Below are positions 16,821 through 25,575 of a DNA stretch of 64,000 bases, in pieces. The stretch is from Granulicella pectinivorans (GTDB taxonomy: Bacteria > Acidobacteriota > Terriglobia > Terriglobales > Acidobacteriaceae): contig NZ_FOZL01000001.1 in assembly GCF_900114625.1 (NCBI RefSeq), forward strand, positions 3,782,001-3,846,000, read 5' to 3'. The position numbers and the translations under genes were made by a program. The notes below the pieces were generated by a model. That model made no database searches, was not told where the DNA came from, and saw only the letters and a list, made by a program, of their open reading frames with translations. Each line of letters begins with the position of its first letter. Position 1 is the first letter of the stretch.

Positions 16821-17333
16821 ATGGCGGCCTCCCGCAAAAAAGTCATTCTCCGACGCCTCGACAACTCGCACCTCCCGGGCTACCTTCCAGCAAACGGTCT
16901 GCTCACCCAGGACGTTCCGCCGAAGCTCGATCTTCTCGACCTGACTGGCCGCATCCTCCCTCTTCCGGTCGCTGAAGTCAAGCTCATCTCGTATGTTCGC
17001 GACTTTAATTTGGACGATTCGATCAATCCGGAACGGCTCACCCGCACGACCTTCCTGTCGCGTCCACGCGCCGAAGGCCTCTGGGTGCGTATTACCTTCC
17101 CCGGGGGCGATCAGATGGAAGGCCTTGCCCCGCTCGACAACGCCCTGCTCGACGCGCTCACCCATGACTCCGGCCTCTTCCTCACCCCGCCCGACGATCG
17201 CACCAACACCCACCGCGTGTTTGTGCCCCGCAGCGCGATTGCGTCGTTCCAGGTGCTGGCGGTCATCACGACGCCTTCGCGCACGGTCAAGCCGGCGAAA
17301 CCGGTTGCTCCTCAACCTCTGCTATTTCCCTAG
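16821..17333 (+). CDS. Conserved-looking protein of unknown function
   Basis: 170 residues, no signal peptide or membrane segment. Visible blocks: KVILRRLDNSHLPGYL (7-22), LDLLDLTGRILPLPVAEVKLISYVRDF (36-62), TFLSRPRAEGLWVRITFPGG (77-96), and NTHRVFVPRSAIASFQVLAVI (128-148). The alternation suggests a small beta-rich domain repeated twice. I do not recognise a family with confidence. The gene lies 20 bases before the DUF4149-like gene on the same strand and probably shares a transcript. No clear ribosome binding site precedes the ATG; CCCC is immediately upstream. Confidence 0.65.
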   Translation: MAASRKKVILRRLDNSHLPGYLPANGLLTQDVPPKLDLLDLTGRILPLPVAEVKLISYVRDFNLDDSINPERLTRTTFLSRPRAEGLWVRITFPGGDQMEGLAPLDNALLDALTHDSGLFLTPPDDRTNTHRVFVPRSAIASFQVLAVITTPSRTVKPAKPVAPQPLLFP

Positions 17334-17340
17334 AACCATT

Positions 17341-17346
17341 TACCCT
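17341..17346 (+). promoter_or_regulatory. Candidate -10 hexamer TACCCT
   Basis: Seven bases before the ATG of the DUF4149-like gene. Either a leaderless promoter or chance; the upstream gene could also supply the transcript. Confidence 0.3.
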
Positions 17347-17353
17347 TGAAAGC

Positions 17354-17860
17354 ATGCCATCCCTCCTTCGCGCCCTCCGCCTACTGAGCCTCGTCGTCTG
17401 GGTTGGCGGCATCGTCTTCTTCGCCTTCGTCGTCGCTCCCGTTGCCTTCCACAATCTCCCCAGCCCGCACGAGGCCGGCATCGTGGTGCGCGGAACGCTG
17501 CTGGTGCTGAACAAGATCGGCTTCGCCTGTGGCTGGGTCTTCCTGATCGCCAGCTTCCTTCTCGTCCGCTTTTATCGTTCAGCCTCCCGGAGCGCGATCG
17601 CGCAGAGCGTGCTGATCGGCCTGATGATGATCCTCACGCAGTACACCCAGGTCATCGTCAACGCCATGGAGGACGACCGCACCCACGCCGGCGGAAACAT
17701 CGACGCAGCCGACACCGGCAACCCCTACCGCCAGCACTTCGAAGTGCTGCACATCCGCTCCGAGCGGGTTGAGGGCACCATCCTCTTTCTCGGCCTGGGC
17801 GTCTGTGTGCTGCTCGCGAGCGACGCCGGCGTCAGGCGTCTTACTGAACCGTCAGCGTAA
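17354..17860 (+). CDS. DUF4149-like membrane protein
   Basis: 168 residues with four likely membrane helices: LLSLVVWVGGIVFFAFVVAPVAF, GFACGWVFLIASFLLVRF, AQSVLIGLMMILTQYTQVIV and GTILFLGLGVCVLLAS. The opening WVGG...F..APVAF is typical of DUF4149 (TMEM205-like) proteins, whose biochemical role is unknown. A loop with HFEVLHIRSERVEG precedes the last helix. It overlaps the convergent NHL-protein gene by 20 bases, so no terminator separates them. Confidence 0.78.
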   Translation: MPSLLRALRLLSLVVWVGGIVFFAFVVAPVAFHNLPSPHEAGIVVRGTLLVLNKIGFACGWVFLIASFLLVRFYRSASRSAIAQSVLIGLMMILTQYTQVIVNAMEDDRTHAGGNIDAADTGNPYRQHFEVLHIRSERVEGTILFLGLGVCVLLASDAGVRRLTEPSA

Positions 17861-20126
17861 CCACCGCTGTATGCTCCAGCACCGCACCGGAGGAGGCCGT
17901 TGAGGTTCCGGTCACCGTGATCGGATAGCTCACCGGCCCCTTCCCTGAACCTCCACTACCCACGTTGGTGACCCGATCGCCGCACCCGGCGAGCAGTCCA
18001 AGCCCAAACAGCACGCCAACCACTCGATTCCTCCTCCGCAGCCCGAGGAACAGCAGCACTCCCAGCGCAAAGGTCGCGGCCTGCATGGGCGAGATCGCCG
18101 CAGGCTTCACCGTCTGAATCGTCATGGTAAAGCTCGTCACGGCTCCGCCCGGTGGAATGACCGCCGGGTGGAACGAAGCCGACGCCCCATTGGGCAGCCC
18201 CGTCGCCGCCAGCAGAATCGGCCCGCTCAAACTCCCGTTCGTCACCGTCACCCCAAAACCAAAGGTCGCGGACGTACCTCCCACGATCGTCTGCGTGCCG
18301 TTCGTCGCATTCAGCGCAAAGTCAGGCTGGGCAGCGATCACGGACGTGACAACTTCTTCCGAGAGTGCCGCAGAAGCACTTCCCAAAAAGTTCGCGTCCC
18401 CGCCATAAACCGCCGTGACCGCGTGCGTTCCCGGCCCCAGCGTCAGCGGCATCGACGCCGCGCCGCTGCCGTCCAACGCCAACGCCCCTACCGTCACGCC
18501 CCCATCCAGAAAGCTGACCCGGCCCGTCGGCACCCCCTGCGTCTTTGAAGTAGCCTTCGCCGAGAACGTCACCGGGGTCCCGCTCGTCACCGTCAGGGCA
18601 GAGCTCCCAAGCGTTGTGTCGCTCCCAGCCTGCCCGATCGTCACGTTTCCGGTAGCCGTCACGGCATAGTTCGCCGCAGCGGCGCCTGTCAGCCTCGCTG
18701 TGACCGGATAGATCCCAACCGGCGAAAGGCTTGTGGCATCTGTGGCAAAGACCGCAGACACCTTCCCTACATCCTGGCCAAGTACCCCCGTCAGCGTTCC
18801 TGTCACCCCCGGAACGGCTGCGCCATAGACCATCGCAATCGTCCCGGCAGCTGCAATCAGCGGAGCCGGCGTCACCGTCAGCGATACGACCCCGCTCTCG
18901 CCCGCCGCATGTCCCGCGTCTCCGCCATAGGCCGCGAGCAGCCGATGCCCCCCAGCCGCCAAACCCGCCGTACTGAAGCTCGCCACCCCATCCACCAGCG
19001 CCGTTGTTCCAAGCGCCACCGGCGTTCCACCCGAGACGTCATACAACACGACCGATCCGGTAGCTCCGTGGCACGTCGCCGTCAGACTCCCGGTTCCATA
19101 TTGCACCACCGAAGCCCCGGTGAACACGACCGTTCCGCTCTCCAGTCCGACCCCGGCCAGCGTCCGGATCACACCGCTCCGGTCCACCTGCCGCACCCTC
19201 TGGTTGCGCGTGTCGGCCAGCGTAACGAGCCCAGCCGGAGACACCCCCGCCGCCTGCGGACCATCGAGTAAGGCAGCCACCGCCGGCCCACCGTCACCCG
19301 CGAATCCCTCACCGCCCGTTCCCGCCAGCATCGTGAGCGATCCACCAGCCAGCTTGAACACCGTATGGCCCTGACGATCTGCCACATACATATCCCCGGT
19401 GGTATCCACCGAGATTCCCTTCGGCAACCCCAGCCCACTTGCCAACGTCGAGATCAATCCCGTCCCAGCCGCGACCATCCTCACCCGATGATTATGCGTA
19501 TCGGCGATGTAGAGATTTCCGCCTGGATCCAGGGCCAGTCCACCCGGCGAATCCAGCGCAGCCTCCGTAGCCGCGCCACCATCGCCGCCACTTCCTTCCG
19601 TGCCGTTGCCCGCAACGGTCGAGATAACCCCGGACGCCAGAACGACCCGCTGTACCCGGTGGTCTGCCGCATCCGCCACAAAAAGATCTCCCACGCCATC
19701 CAGGGCCACTGCCATTGGCAGCCTGAATCCCGACGCCACAGTTGAGATCACCTTGGTCGTGGCAGCGACCATTCTTACCCGATGGTTATGAGCGTCGGCG
19801 ATATACAGATTTCCGGCGGCATCCAGAGCCAGCCCCTGCGGCGAATCCAGCTCGGCCGCTGTCGCCGGGCCACCATCGCCCGCAAACCCCTGCGTGCCGT
19901 TCCCAGCCACCACCGTAAACGCGCCGGTCACCGGGTCGAAACGGTCCACGACGTGCCTGCCGGACTCCGCGACGTACACCCCGCCCGCGGCATCGAACGC
20001 CAGCCCCACCGGCGACAGCAGAGGCACGACCGCCGTCTGCGCGCGCGAGGCGGCCAGCAGGCACGCAAGCACGAGACCGCCGATCAGCTTCCCTGGGTTT
20101 GTACCGCTCTGCGTCCCCATGGCCAT
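17841..20126 (-). CDS. Secreted NHL-repeat protein with Ig-like domains
   Basis: 761 residues from an ATG at 20126 (a GTG at 20153 is the alternative). After a signal peptide (KLIGGLVLACLLAASRAQT) come about six NHL beta-propeller blades, each with the pattern GNGTxGFxGDGGPAT...LDSPxGLALDxxGNLYIAD. Then an Ig-like domain (about 330-420), an MBG-like domain with VYGAAVPGVTGTLTGV, and another Ig-like repeat with FLDGGVTVGALALDGSGAAS. The end has a hydrophobic FALGVLLFLGL segment and an unusual cysteine (LLAGCGDR). It is probably an extracellular or surface-bound adhesion/binding protein. Confidence 0.82.
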   Translation of the reverse strand: MAMGTQSGTNPGKLIGGLVLACLLAASRAQTAVVPLLSPVGLAFDAAGGVYVAESGRHVVDRFDPVTGAFTVVAGNGTQGFAGDGGPATAAELDSPQGLALDAAGNLYIADAHNHRVRMVAATTKVISTVASGFRLPMAVALDGVGDLFVADAADHRVQRVVLASGVISTVAGNGTEGSGGDGGAATEAALDSPGGLALDPGGNLYIADTHNHRVRMVAAGTGLISTLASGLGLPKGISVDTTGDMYVADRQGHTVFKLAGGSLTMLAGTGGEGFAGDGGPAVAALLDGPQAAGVSPAGLVTLADTRNQRVRQVDRSGVIRTLAGVGLESGTVVFTGASVVQYGTGSLTATCHGATGSVVLYDVSGGTPVALGTTALVDGVASFSTAGLAAGGHRLLAAYGGDAGHAAGESGVVSLTVTPAPLIAAAGTIAMVYGAAVPGVTGTLTGVLGQDVGKVSAVFATDATSLSPVGIYPVTARLTGAAAANYAVTATGNVTIGQAGSDTTLGSSALTVTSGTPVTFSAKATSKTQGVPTGRVSFLDGGVTVGALALDGSGAASMPLTLGPGTHAVTAVYGGDANFLGSASAALSEEVVTSVIAAQPDFALNATNGTQTIVGGTSATFGFGVTVTNGSLSGPILLAATGLPNGASASFHPAVIPPGGAVTSFTMTIQTVKPAAISPMQAATFALGVLLFLGLRRRNRVVGVLFGLGLLAGCGDRVTNVGSGGSGKGPVSYPITVTGTSTASSGAVLEHTAVVTLTVQ

Positions 20127-20275
20127 CCGTTCCGAACGATGTGAGGGTACCACGTCGGTTACCGCTCACAAATGAGGAACCCCCAGGAGACGATTCTGCA
20201 TCCATGTAGATGCGGCCAGACATAATGTCACTCTGGACACAAAGGGCCCGTCCGGACACGCCGCGGGAGAACGCA

Positions 20276-21109
20276 ATGAAGACCAAGACACACGTATCAC
20301 CGCTCCGACCCTCGATTCTCCTCGGAACCCCAGTCCGCTTCGCCGCCGCTGGTGTCATTACGCTTCTTCTGCTCGCCAGTCTCTCCATGCTTAGCGGTTG
20401 CAAGAGCAAGCCGGTCGCACCCGCTACCCCGGTGCAGGGCACACTGAATCCGGATGGCAGCTTTACGCCCGCACCGGCCCAACCGGCAACCGGCCAGCAG
20501 GGCGTCCTGCAGTCGGACGGAACCTATGCCCCGGCCCAGCCTGCGCCAGCGACAACACCTGCCCCGGCCACGGCATATTCCCCTGCGCCAGCACCAGCGT
20601 CTGGTCCCGCTCCAGCACCGGTGAAGCAATACGTGACACTTCCCGCCGGGACGCCCGTCTCGGTCACCATTACCCAGACTCTCTCGGCCAGCCATAACGA
20701 AGTTGGTGACGGCTTCTCCGGTGTTCTCTCCCAGTCCATTCCCGGCTTCTCCCGCGGAACTCGTGTTGCCGGCACCGTCGTCGCCGCCAAGGGACGCGGA
20801 CGCTTCGCTGGCTCGGGCGCCCTTGGCATTGAACTCACCAGCATCGGCGGCGTCCGCGTGAGCTCCAGCGAGTACGAGCGCGAGGCCAAGGGACGCGGCA
20901 AGCGCTCGACCGGCTTCATCGCCGGAGGCGCAGGCCTCGGCGCGCTGATTGGCGGTCTGGCTGGCGGCGGCAAGGGAGCCGCCATCGGAGCCCTCGCCGG
21001 CGGCGGTGGAGGCACGGCCGCGGCGGCGTACACCGGCGACCGCGACGTCGTCATCCCCTCCGAGTCCACCGTCACCTTCCGTCTGCGCAGCTCCGTCCAG
21101 GTCCGCTAG
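20276..21109 (+). CDS. Probable lipoprotein with proline/alanine-rich linker and glycine-zipper domain
   Basis: 277 residues. The N-terminus ends in a lipobox-like LSMLSGC (Cys42), a long but possible lipoprotein signal. Residues about 45-120 are repetitive (GTLNPDGSFTPAPAQP, GVLQSDGTYAPAQPAP, then alanine-proline runs). A beta-rich domain follows with YVTLPAGTPVSVTITQTLS and FSRGTRVAGTVVAAKGRGR. A glycine-zipper (GGAGLGALIGGLAGGGKGAAIGALAGG) sits near the end, as in outer-membrane SlyB-like proteins. GGAGA lies seven bases before the ATG. A perfect terminator follows the gene. Probably an outer-membrane structural protein. Confidence 0.72.
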   Translation: MKTKTHVSPLRPSILLGTPVRFAAAGVITLLLLASLSMLSGCKSKPVAPATPVQGTLNPDGSFTPAPAQPATGQQGVLQSDGTYAPAQPAPATTPAPATAYSPAPAPASGPAPAPVKQYVTLPAGTPVSVTITQTLSASHNEVGDGFSGVLSQSIPGFSRGTRVAGTVVAAKGRGRFAGSGALGIELTSIGGVRVSSSEYEREAKGRGKRSTGFIAGGAGLGALIGGLAGGGKGAAIGALAGGGGGTAAAAYTGDRDVVIPSESTVTFRLRSSVQVR

Positions 21110-21125
21110 CGCAATCGACTCACCC

Positions 21126-21160
21126 AAAGGCGGCGCCAGCCTGATGCTGGCGCCGCCTTT
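21126..21160 (+). terminator. Strong hairpin terminator
   Basis: AAAGGCGGCGCCAGC (21126-21140), loop CTGAT, GCTGGCGCCGCCTTT (21146-21160): perfect 15-bp stem directly after the lipoprotein gene. The A/T ends of the stem make it usable in either direction. Confidence 0.85.
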
Positions 21161-21228
21161 GCTTTGCGTCATTTTCCATATTTGCCCACAATTGCTAGTC
21201 ATTCCCATACCTGCCGCCAAGGCAGCGG

Positions 21229-21234
21229 TAAACT
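21229..21234 (+). promoter_or_regulatory. Candidate -10 hexamer TAAACT
   Basis: Six bases before the engB ATG with no ribosome binding site between; fits leaderless transcription. Confidence 0.35.
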
Positions 21235-21240
21235 GAAACT

Positions 21241-21852
21241 ATGCGTCTTAGCCCGGTCTTCCTCCTCTCCGCCACCAACCCGTCACACTTCCCCACGGAG
21301 GCCAAGACCCACAACGCGCCTGAGGTCGCCTTCCTCGGCCGTTCCAATGTCGGCAAGTCGTCGCTCATCAACGCGCTGCTAGGCTCCAAAGAGGCCCATA
21401 CCTCGTCCACTCCAGGCCGCACCCGCGCCATCAATTTCTTCGCCCTGCACGAGGGCTCCGGCAACAACAAGAAGGCGCGCCCCACGCTCATCTTCGCCGA
21501 TCTTCCCGGCTACGGCTACGCCAAGATCTCGAAGTCCATCTCCTCCGAGTGGCCCACCTTCATCGAGCCTTATCTCGCCGAACGCGACCAGCTCGCCCTC
21601 GCCGTCTGCCTCGTCGACACCAACATTCCGCCCCAGCCCTCGGACACGCAGCTCATCCACTACTTCCAGCAGATGCAGCGCCCCTACCTCGTCGTCGGGA
21701 CGAAGGCCGACCGCGTCTCGAAGAACGTCCTCAACAAGAACATGGCGGCGCTGCGCAAGGTTCACGAGATCGACGACATCCTGCCTGTTTCGGCCAAGAC
21801 CAACGACGGCATCCCTCAGCTCTGGCAGCGTCTGCACGCCCTCGCCGAATAG
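21241..21852 (+). CDS. engB: Ribosome-biogenesis GTPase EngB (YihA/YsxC)
   Basis: 203-residue GTPase needed for large-subunit ribosome assembly. G1 is GRSNVGKSS, G2 lies in STPGRTRAINFF, G3 is DLPGYGYA, G4 is TKAD and G5 is SAK. The family length is normal. The stop is shared with the ribosome binding site of the following pentapeptide gene (TAGGAGAT), so the two are co-transcribed and probably coupled. Confidence 0.95.
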   Translation: MRLSPVFLLSATNPSHFPTEAKTHNAPEVAFLGRSNVGKSSLINALLGSKEAHTSSTPGRTRAINFFALHEGSGNNKKARPTLIFADLPGYGYAKISKSISSEWPTFIEPYLAERDQLALAVCLVDTNIPPQPSDTQLIHYFQQMQRPYLVVGTKADRVSKNVLNKNMAALRKVHEIDDILPVSAKTNDGIPQLWQRLHALAE

Positions 21853-21860
21853 GAGATCTC

Positions 21861-22127
21861 ATGAAGCTCTTCCAGGTAGCCGAGCCTCTCGAAGTCGTGT
21901 CGTGCGATCTCTCCGGATCCAGCTTCCACGACGTCAACCTCTCCGGCGTAAAGCTCGAGAACATCAAGCTCACCGGCGCGCACCTGGAAGACATCAACGC
22001 CACGGGCCTGGCGATCGAGAACGCCAACCTGACCAACGCCTCCATCACAGACTGCACCCTCGACGGTATGACGATCAACGGCATTCTCGTCACCAATTTG
22101 CTGGCCGCATACCTAGCCGGCAAGTAA
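21861..22127 (+). CDS. Small pentapeptide-repeat-like protein
   Basis: 88 residues. Repeated five-residue units of the A(D/N)LxX kind form a right-handed beta-helix: DLSGSSFHDVNLSGVKLENI, KLTGAHLEDINATG, then ANLTNASITDCTLDG. No signal peptide. Known members mimic DNA or act as scaffolds; no function is assigned. AGGAGAT overlaps the engB stop, 3 bases from the ATG. Confidence 0.75.
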   Translation: MKLFQVAEPLEVVSCDLSGSSFHDVNLSGVKLENIKLTGAHLEDINATGLAIENANLTNASITDCTLDGMTINGILVTNLLAAYLAGK

Positions 22128-22239
22128 GCAACAAAAAGAGTAACAAAATGGTCGACCCATCTCGACCGCTTTGCCGTAGCTTCTTTTTCCCGCTTTCTCC
22201 GTCTTACCCCACAGTCTCTTGCCTGTTCTTAAAGAAAAA

Positions 22240-22264
22240 AGCGGTGGCCAGCTTGGCCACCGCT
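22240..22264 (-). terminator. Rho-independent terminator of the inositol-phosphate synthase gene
   Basis: AGCGGTGGCCA (22240-22250), loop GCT, TGGCCACCGCT (22254-22264). On the minus strand the stem is followed by a T-rich run (complement of AAAGAAAAAA at 22231-22240). Confidence 0.85.
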
Positions 22265-22280
22265 CTCTGTCTCTCAGTGT

Positions 22281-23621
22281 CTATTCCCCGTAATACTCCA
22301 GCCCAAGATGGGTGATCAGGTTTTCACCCATGATGTGCCGCAGCGTGTTCTTCAGCTTCATCGACTGGATAAACAGATCGTGCTCCGGATACACACCCGG
22401 TGCCGTATCCGGGTCCTTGAAGTAGAAGCTCAGCCACTCCTGAATGCCAAGCCCACGCAGCCCCGGCGTGCGTGCTGCAAGATCCATGAACAGGCAGAGA
22501 TCGAGCGCCAGCGGAGCTGCAAGGATCGAGTCGCGGCATAGGAAATCCACCTTCAACTGCATCGGATACCCAAGCCATCCGAAGATGTCGATGTTGTCCC
22601 AGCCCTCTTTGTTGTCGCCGCGCGGCGGATAGTAGTTGATCCGGACCTTGTGATAGATGTCGCCATACAGGTCCGGATGAAGATCCGGCTGGAAGATGTG
22701 TTCCAGCACGCCCAGCTTCGACACTTCCTTGGTCTTGAAGCTCTCCGGATCGTCCAGCACCTCGCCATCGCGATTGCCCAGGATATTCGTCGAGTACCAT
22801 CCGCTGACGCCCAGCATGCGCGTCTTGAAGGCCGGAGCCAGCACGGTCTTGATGAACGTCTGCCCCGTCTTGAAGTCCTTCCCGCAGATCGGCGCGTTCA
22901 TCTTCTTCGAGAGTTCACGCAGCGCGGGAATATCGACCGTCAGGTTGGGCGCGCCGTTCGCAAACGGAATTCCCTCCTTCAGCGCTGCCCACGCATACAG
23001 CATCGAGGGCGAGATCCCTGGATCGTCGTTCACCAGGCCCTTCTCGAACACCTCCAGCGTCTGATGAACCTCCGTCTGTTCGAGATAGATCTCGGTCGAC
23101 CCGCACCAGATCATCACCTGCCGGTCGGTCTTCGTCTTGAACTCCGCGATGTCGTTGCGGATCTGGTTGGCGAGGTCGCACTTGTTCTTGCCCACCTTGA
23201 CCTTCTGCCCCGTCAGCCTCTTGACGTAATGTTGATCGAACACACCCGGCATCGGCTCGATCGACTCGAGGAACGGCCGCATCGACTCCAGTTGATCGCG
23301 CTCCAGCACGCCGGCCGTCTTGGCTGCGTCATACAGGTTGCCGCCGAAGATATCCCATCCGGTAAACACAATGTCGTTCAGATCCGCGATCGGTACGAAG
23401 TCCTTGATCAGCGGCGAGTGCCCATCGGTTCTCTTGCCCAGGCGAATCGTGCCCATCTGCGAGATCGATCCGATGGGCTTCGCGAATCCGCGCCGCACGG
23501 CTTCGACGCCTGCGATCAGCGTGGTGGCAACGGCTCCCATGCCGGGGATCATGATTCCAAGTTTTCCTGTGGCTGGCTTGATGCTGGCCGCGTCTTCGTG
23601 TGCGGCTCCGGGTGTCGACAT
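22281..23621 (-). CDS. ino1: Myo-inositol-1-phosphate synthase
   Basis: 446-residue NAD-dependent enzyme converting glucose 6-phosphate to inositol 1-phosphate. The Rossmann segment is GIMIPGMGAVATTLIAGVEA near residues 22-42. Family blocks include GWDIFGGNLYDAA and ICGKDFKTGQTF, the latter with the catalytic lysine region, then SGWYSTNILGNRDGEVL. The eukaryote-like type is used in some bacteria for inositol lipids or solutes. The frame opens upstream to 23684, but MSTPGAAHEDAAS is the first ATG with an SD-like sequence (AGAAGG) at suitable distance. Followed by a clear terminator. Confidence 0.92.
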   Translation of the reverse strand: MSTPGAAHEDAASIKPATGKLGIMIPGMGAVATTLIAGVEAVRRGFAKPIGSISQMGTIRLGKRTDGHSPLIKDFVPIADLNDIVFTGWDIFGGNLYDAAKTAGVLERDQLESMRPFLESIEPMPGVFDQHYVKRLTGQKVKVGKNKCDLANQIRNDIAEFKTKTDRQVMIWCGSTEIYLEQTEVHQTLEVFEKGLVNDDPGISPSMLYAWAALKEGIPFANGAPNLTVDIPALRELSKKMNAPICGKDFKTGQTFIKTVLAPAFKTRMLGVSGWYSTNILGNRDGEVLDDPESFKTKEVSKLGVLEHIFQPDLHPDLYGDIYHKVRINYYPPRGDNKEGWDNIDIFGWLGYPMQLKVDFLCRDSILAAPLALDLCLFMDLAARTPGLRGLGIQEWLSFYFKDPDTAPGVYPEHDLFIQSMKLKNTLRHIMGENLITHLGLEYYGE

Positions 23622-23925
23622 GCTTCGGTAACCTTCTCTCGTGTGCGTTGTTCCGCCTCTGCGGACGGGCTTAGTATGGCGCACGAAAAGTCGGTTTGCA
23701 AACGTTTTACCCTATCTCCGAATAGTAACCGCTGACTGGAAATCATCAGTAAAGACGCGGTTTTTATAGACACCGCTAACTAAGAATCGCCGCAAGGAAG
23801 CAAGACGTCACCGGGTTGGAAGGGCAGGAAAAAGACGGATAAAAAAGGTCCGAAAGCAAGGAGCCTTCGTCTTTTCTTATCCGTCTTTTATTCTCGTGAT
23901 GCTGATGACGCCGTGCTCTTGGTGA
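23622..23925. other. Intergenic region between ino1 and dedA
   Basis: 304 bases on the 5' side of ino1 and 3' side of dedA. It holds the ino1 ribosome binding site (near 23630), an AT-richer stretch around 23700-23790 suited to a promoter, and the long hairpin at 23830-23889. No gene seen. Confidence 0.5.
23830..23889 (-). terminator. Long-loop hairpin after dedA
   Basis: AAAAGACGGATAA (23830-23842) pairs perfectly with TTATCCGTCTTTT (23877-23889), with a 34-base loop that holds AAAAGG...CTTTT. Likely terminator for dedA, reading leftward. Confidence 0.65.
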
Positions 23926-24558
23926 CTAAGAGGCCGAGGGTTCAGCCTTGATGCGGTTCTTCCAGTGCGAGGTCACAAACCAGATGATGCCTACCAGCAA
24001 TACGAATTCGACACCCAGATGGAAGCGATGGAACACTTCCTTGAACTTCGGATTCGTCTCCCACTGGTTACCCAGTTTCATCCCCACATACGCCAGCGCA
24101 TAGCACCACGGCCACGAGCCGATGAACGTATACACATGAAAGCGAAGCTGGTTCATCTTCGCCACGCCCGCCGGCAGCGCGATAAACGTCCGCACGATCG
24201 GCAGCATGCGACCGATCAACACCGTAATCGATCCATATTTCGCAAAGAAGTGCTCGACGAGATCCAGATCGCGCCGGCTGAGGAGCACATAGCCACCAAA
24301 GCGCTCGACCATGGGCCGTCCGCCCTTTGCGCCCACCCAGTACGCAGGAATCGAGCCGATATTGCCCGCGATCGACGCCAGCGTCGCCAGGATCACCAAG
24401 TCCCACTGCGAGTGCGCCAGAAACGCGCCGGCAAAGGGCATAATCACCTCAGACGGAATCGGAACACACGCCGACTGCAGCGCCATGAAGAGCAGAACGA
24501 GGGTGTACTTACCAGTGACGCTAAGGCCTGTGAGCAGGGCGACAAGTTTTGCGGACAT
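23926..24558 (-). CDS. DedA-family membrane protein
   Basis: 210 residues. Characteristic DedA blocks: SACVPIPSEVIMPFAGAFLA (30-49), GNIGSIPAYWVGAKGG (65-80), and GRMLPIVRTFIALPAGVAKM (116-135), which contain the conserved acidic and arginine residues. Four to five membrane segments are seen. DedA proteins are flippase-like transporters of undecaprenyl-phosphate or phosphatidylethanolamine; which one cannot be told. Divergent from hemQ. Confidence 0.9.
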   Translation of the reverse strand: MSAKLVALLTGLSVTGKYTLVLLFMALQSACVPIPSEVIMPFAGAFLAHSQWDLVILATLASIAGNIGSIPAYWVGAKGGRPMVERFGGYVLLSRRDLDLVEHFFAKYGSITVLIGRMLPIVRTFIALPAGVAKMNQLRFHVYTFIGSWPWCYALAYVGMKLGNQWETNPKFKEVFHRFHLGVEFVLLVGIIWFVTSHWKNRIKAEPSAS

Positions 24559-24593
24559 ACCGGCAAGTATAACGGGTCGCGCATTTTGGTAGC

Positions 24594-25376
24594 ATGAAAG
24601 GTATGGCAGACACGATCACCGCTCCTCCCGCAGGCCGTCCCGCATCGAGCTACGGCGCCGCTCCCCACGATCCTTCCAAGCCGCCCGTGAAGCGCCAGAT
24701 CGTCTGCTTCACCTTCTACAAGGTCATGCCCGAATGGCGGCGCCTCCCTGCCGAAGAAAAAGAGGCCCACAAGGCCGCGTTCGCCGAGGTCCTCGCCCGC
24801 TGGAACAAGCCCGGTGAGTTCCTCTCCCTCACCTACTCCACCATCGGCACCCGCGGCGACGTCGACATGTGCCTCTGGAGCATCGGCTACGCGGTCGACG
24901 AACTCAACAAGATGCGCTCGGAGCTCATGGCCACGCCCCTCGGCGGCTATCTCAACGTACCCCACAACTTCCTCGCCATGACCAAGCGCTCGCAGTACCA
25001 GATCGACCGTCCCGACGAGAGCGAAGGCGAGGGCCGCGGTGCCATCCGTCCCGGCGGCCAGAAGTACATCTTCATCTACCCCTTCTGGAAGACGCGTCCC
25101 TGGTACCTGCTCTCCGCCGAAGAGCGCAAGCGCCTCATGGACGAGCACATCCGTATCGGCCTCATGTACCCGCGCGTCAAGCTGAACACGACCTACTCCT
25201 TCGGCATCGACGACCAGGAGTTCGTAGTCGCCTTCGAGACCAACTTCCCCGAAGACTTCCTCGACCTCGTCCAGCAGCTCCGCGAGACCGAGATCAGCCT
25301 CTACACCCTGCAGGACACGCCGATCTTCTCGTGCGTCCGCCTGCAGCCGACCGAGATGCTCAACCGCCTCGGATAA
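24594..25376 (+). CDS. hemQ: Coproheme decarboxylase HemQ (chlorite-dismutase fold)
   Basis: 260 residues. Converts coproheme III to heme b in the coproporphyrin-dependent pathway. The catalytic tyrosine is Tyr162 and the conserved lysine Lys166 in IFIYPFWKTRPWYL. The proximal heme ligand is His185 in MDEHIRIG. The segment GGYLNVPHNFLAMTK is typical of the family. There is no distal arginine motif of true chlorite dismutases that I can see, so HemQ is preferred. ATG at 24594 or, three codons later, 24603. A TATAAC hexamer at 24568 could be its -10. Confidence 0.9.
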   Translation: MKGMADTITAPPAGRPASSYGAAPHDPSKPPVKRQIVCFTFYKVMPEWRRLPAEEKEAHKAAFAEVLARWNKPGEFLSLTYSTIGTRGDVDMCLWSIGYAVDELNKMRSELMATPLGGYLNVPHNFLAMTKRSQYQIDRPDESEGEGRGAIRPGGQKYIFIYPFWKTRPWYLLSAEERKRLMDEHIRIGLMYPRVKLNTTYSFGIDDQEFVVAFETNFPEDFLDLVQQLRETEISLYTLQDTPIFSCVRLQPTEMLNRLG

Positions 25377-25397
25377 CAGGCATCGGCATGGATCGTC

Positions 25398-25449
25398 GAA
25401 CGCGCTTCTCGTGATCAGGGCACCATCCCTGGTCACGGGGAGCGCGTTC
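25398..25449 (+). terminator. Large hairpin downstream of hemQ
   Basis: GAACGCGCT (25398-25406) pairs with AGCGCGTTC (25441-25449); inside, GTGATCAGGG (25411-25420) pairs with CCCTGGTCAC (25427-25436) with one G-T. Probable hemQ transcript end. Confidence 0.65.
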
Positions 25450-25505
25450 TTGATTCGTAAGCCTTCCACGATCTCCATCTCGAAGCAGCCCTTCGGTTCC
25501 TTCGC

Positions 25506-25553
25506 AAAAAAAAAGAGCCAGACAGAGGGGAGAAATTCTCCCTTCTGCCTGGC
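25506..25553 (-). terminator. Rho-independent terminator of the outer-membrane protein gene
   Basis: GCCAGACAGAGGGGAGAA (25517-25534) and TTCTCCCTTCTGCCTGGC (25536-25553) form an imperfect stem. The nine A residues at 25506-25514 read as a T-tract on the minus strand. Confidence 0.85.
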
Positions 25554-25575
25554 CGTGGATGGACGTCTTTCCTGG

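Noticed and set aside
24594..25376. True chlorite dismutase
   Set aside because: The fold fits, but Tyr162/Lys166 in YPFWK and the lack of a distal-arginine motif point to HemQ, the coproheme decarboxylase.
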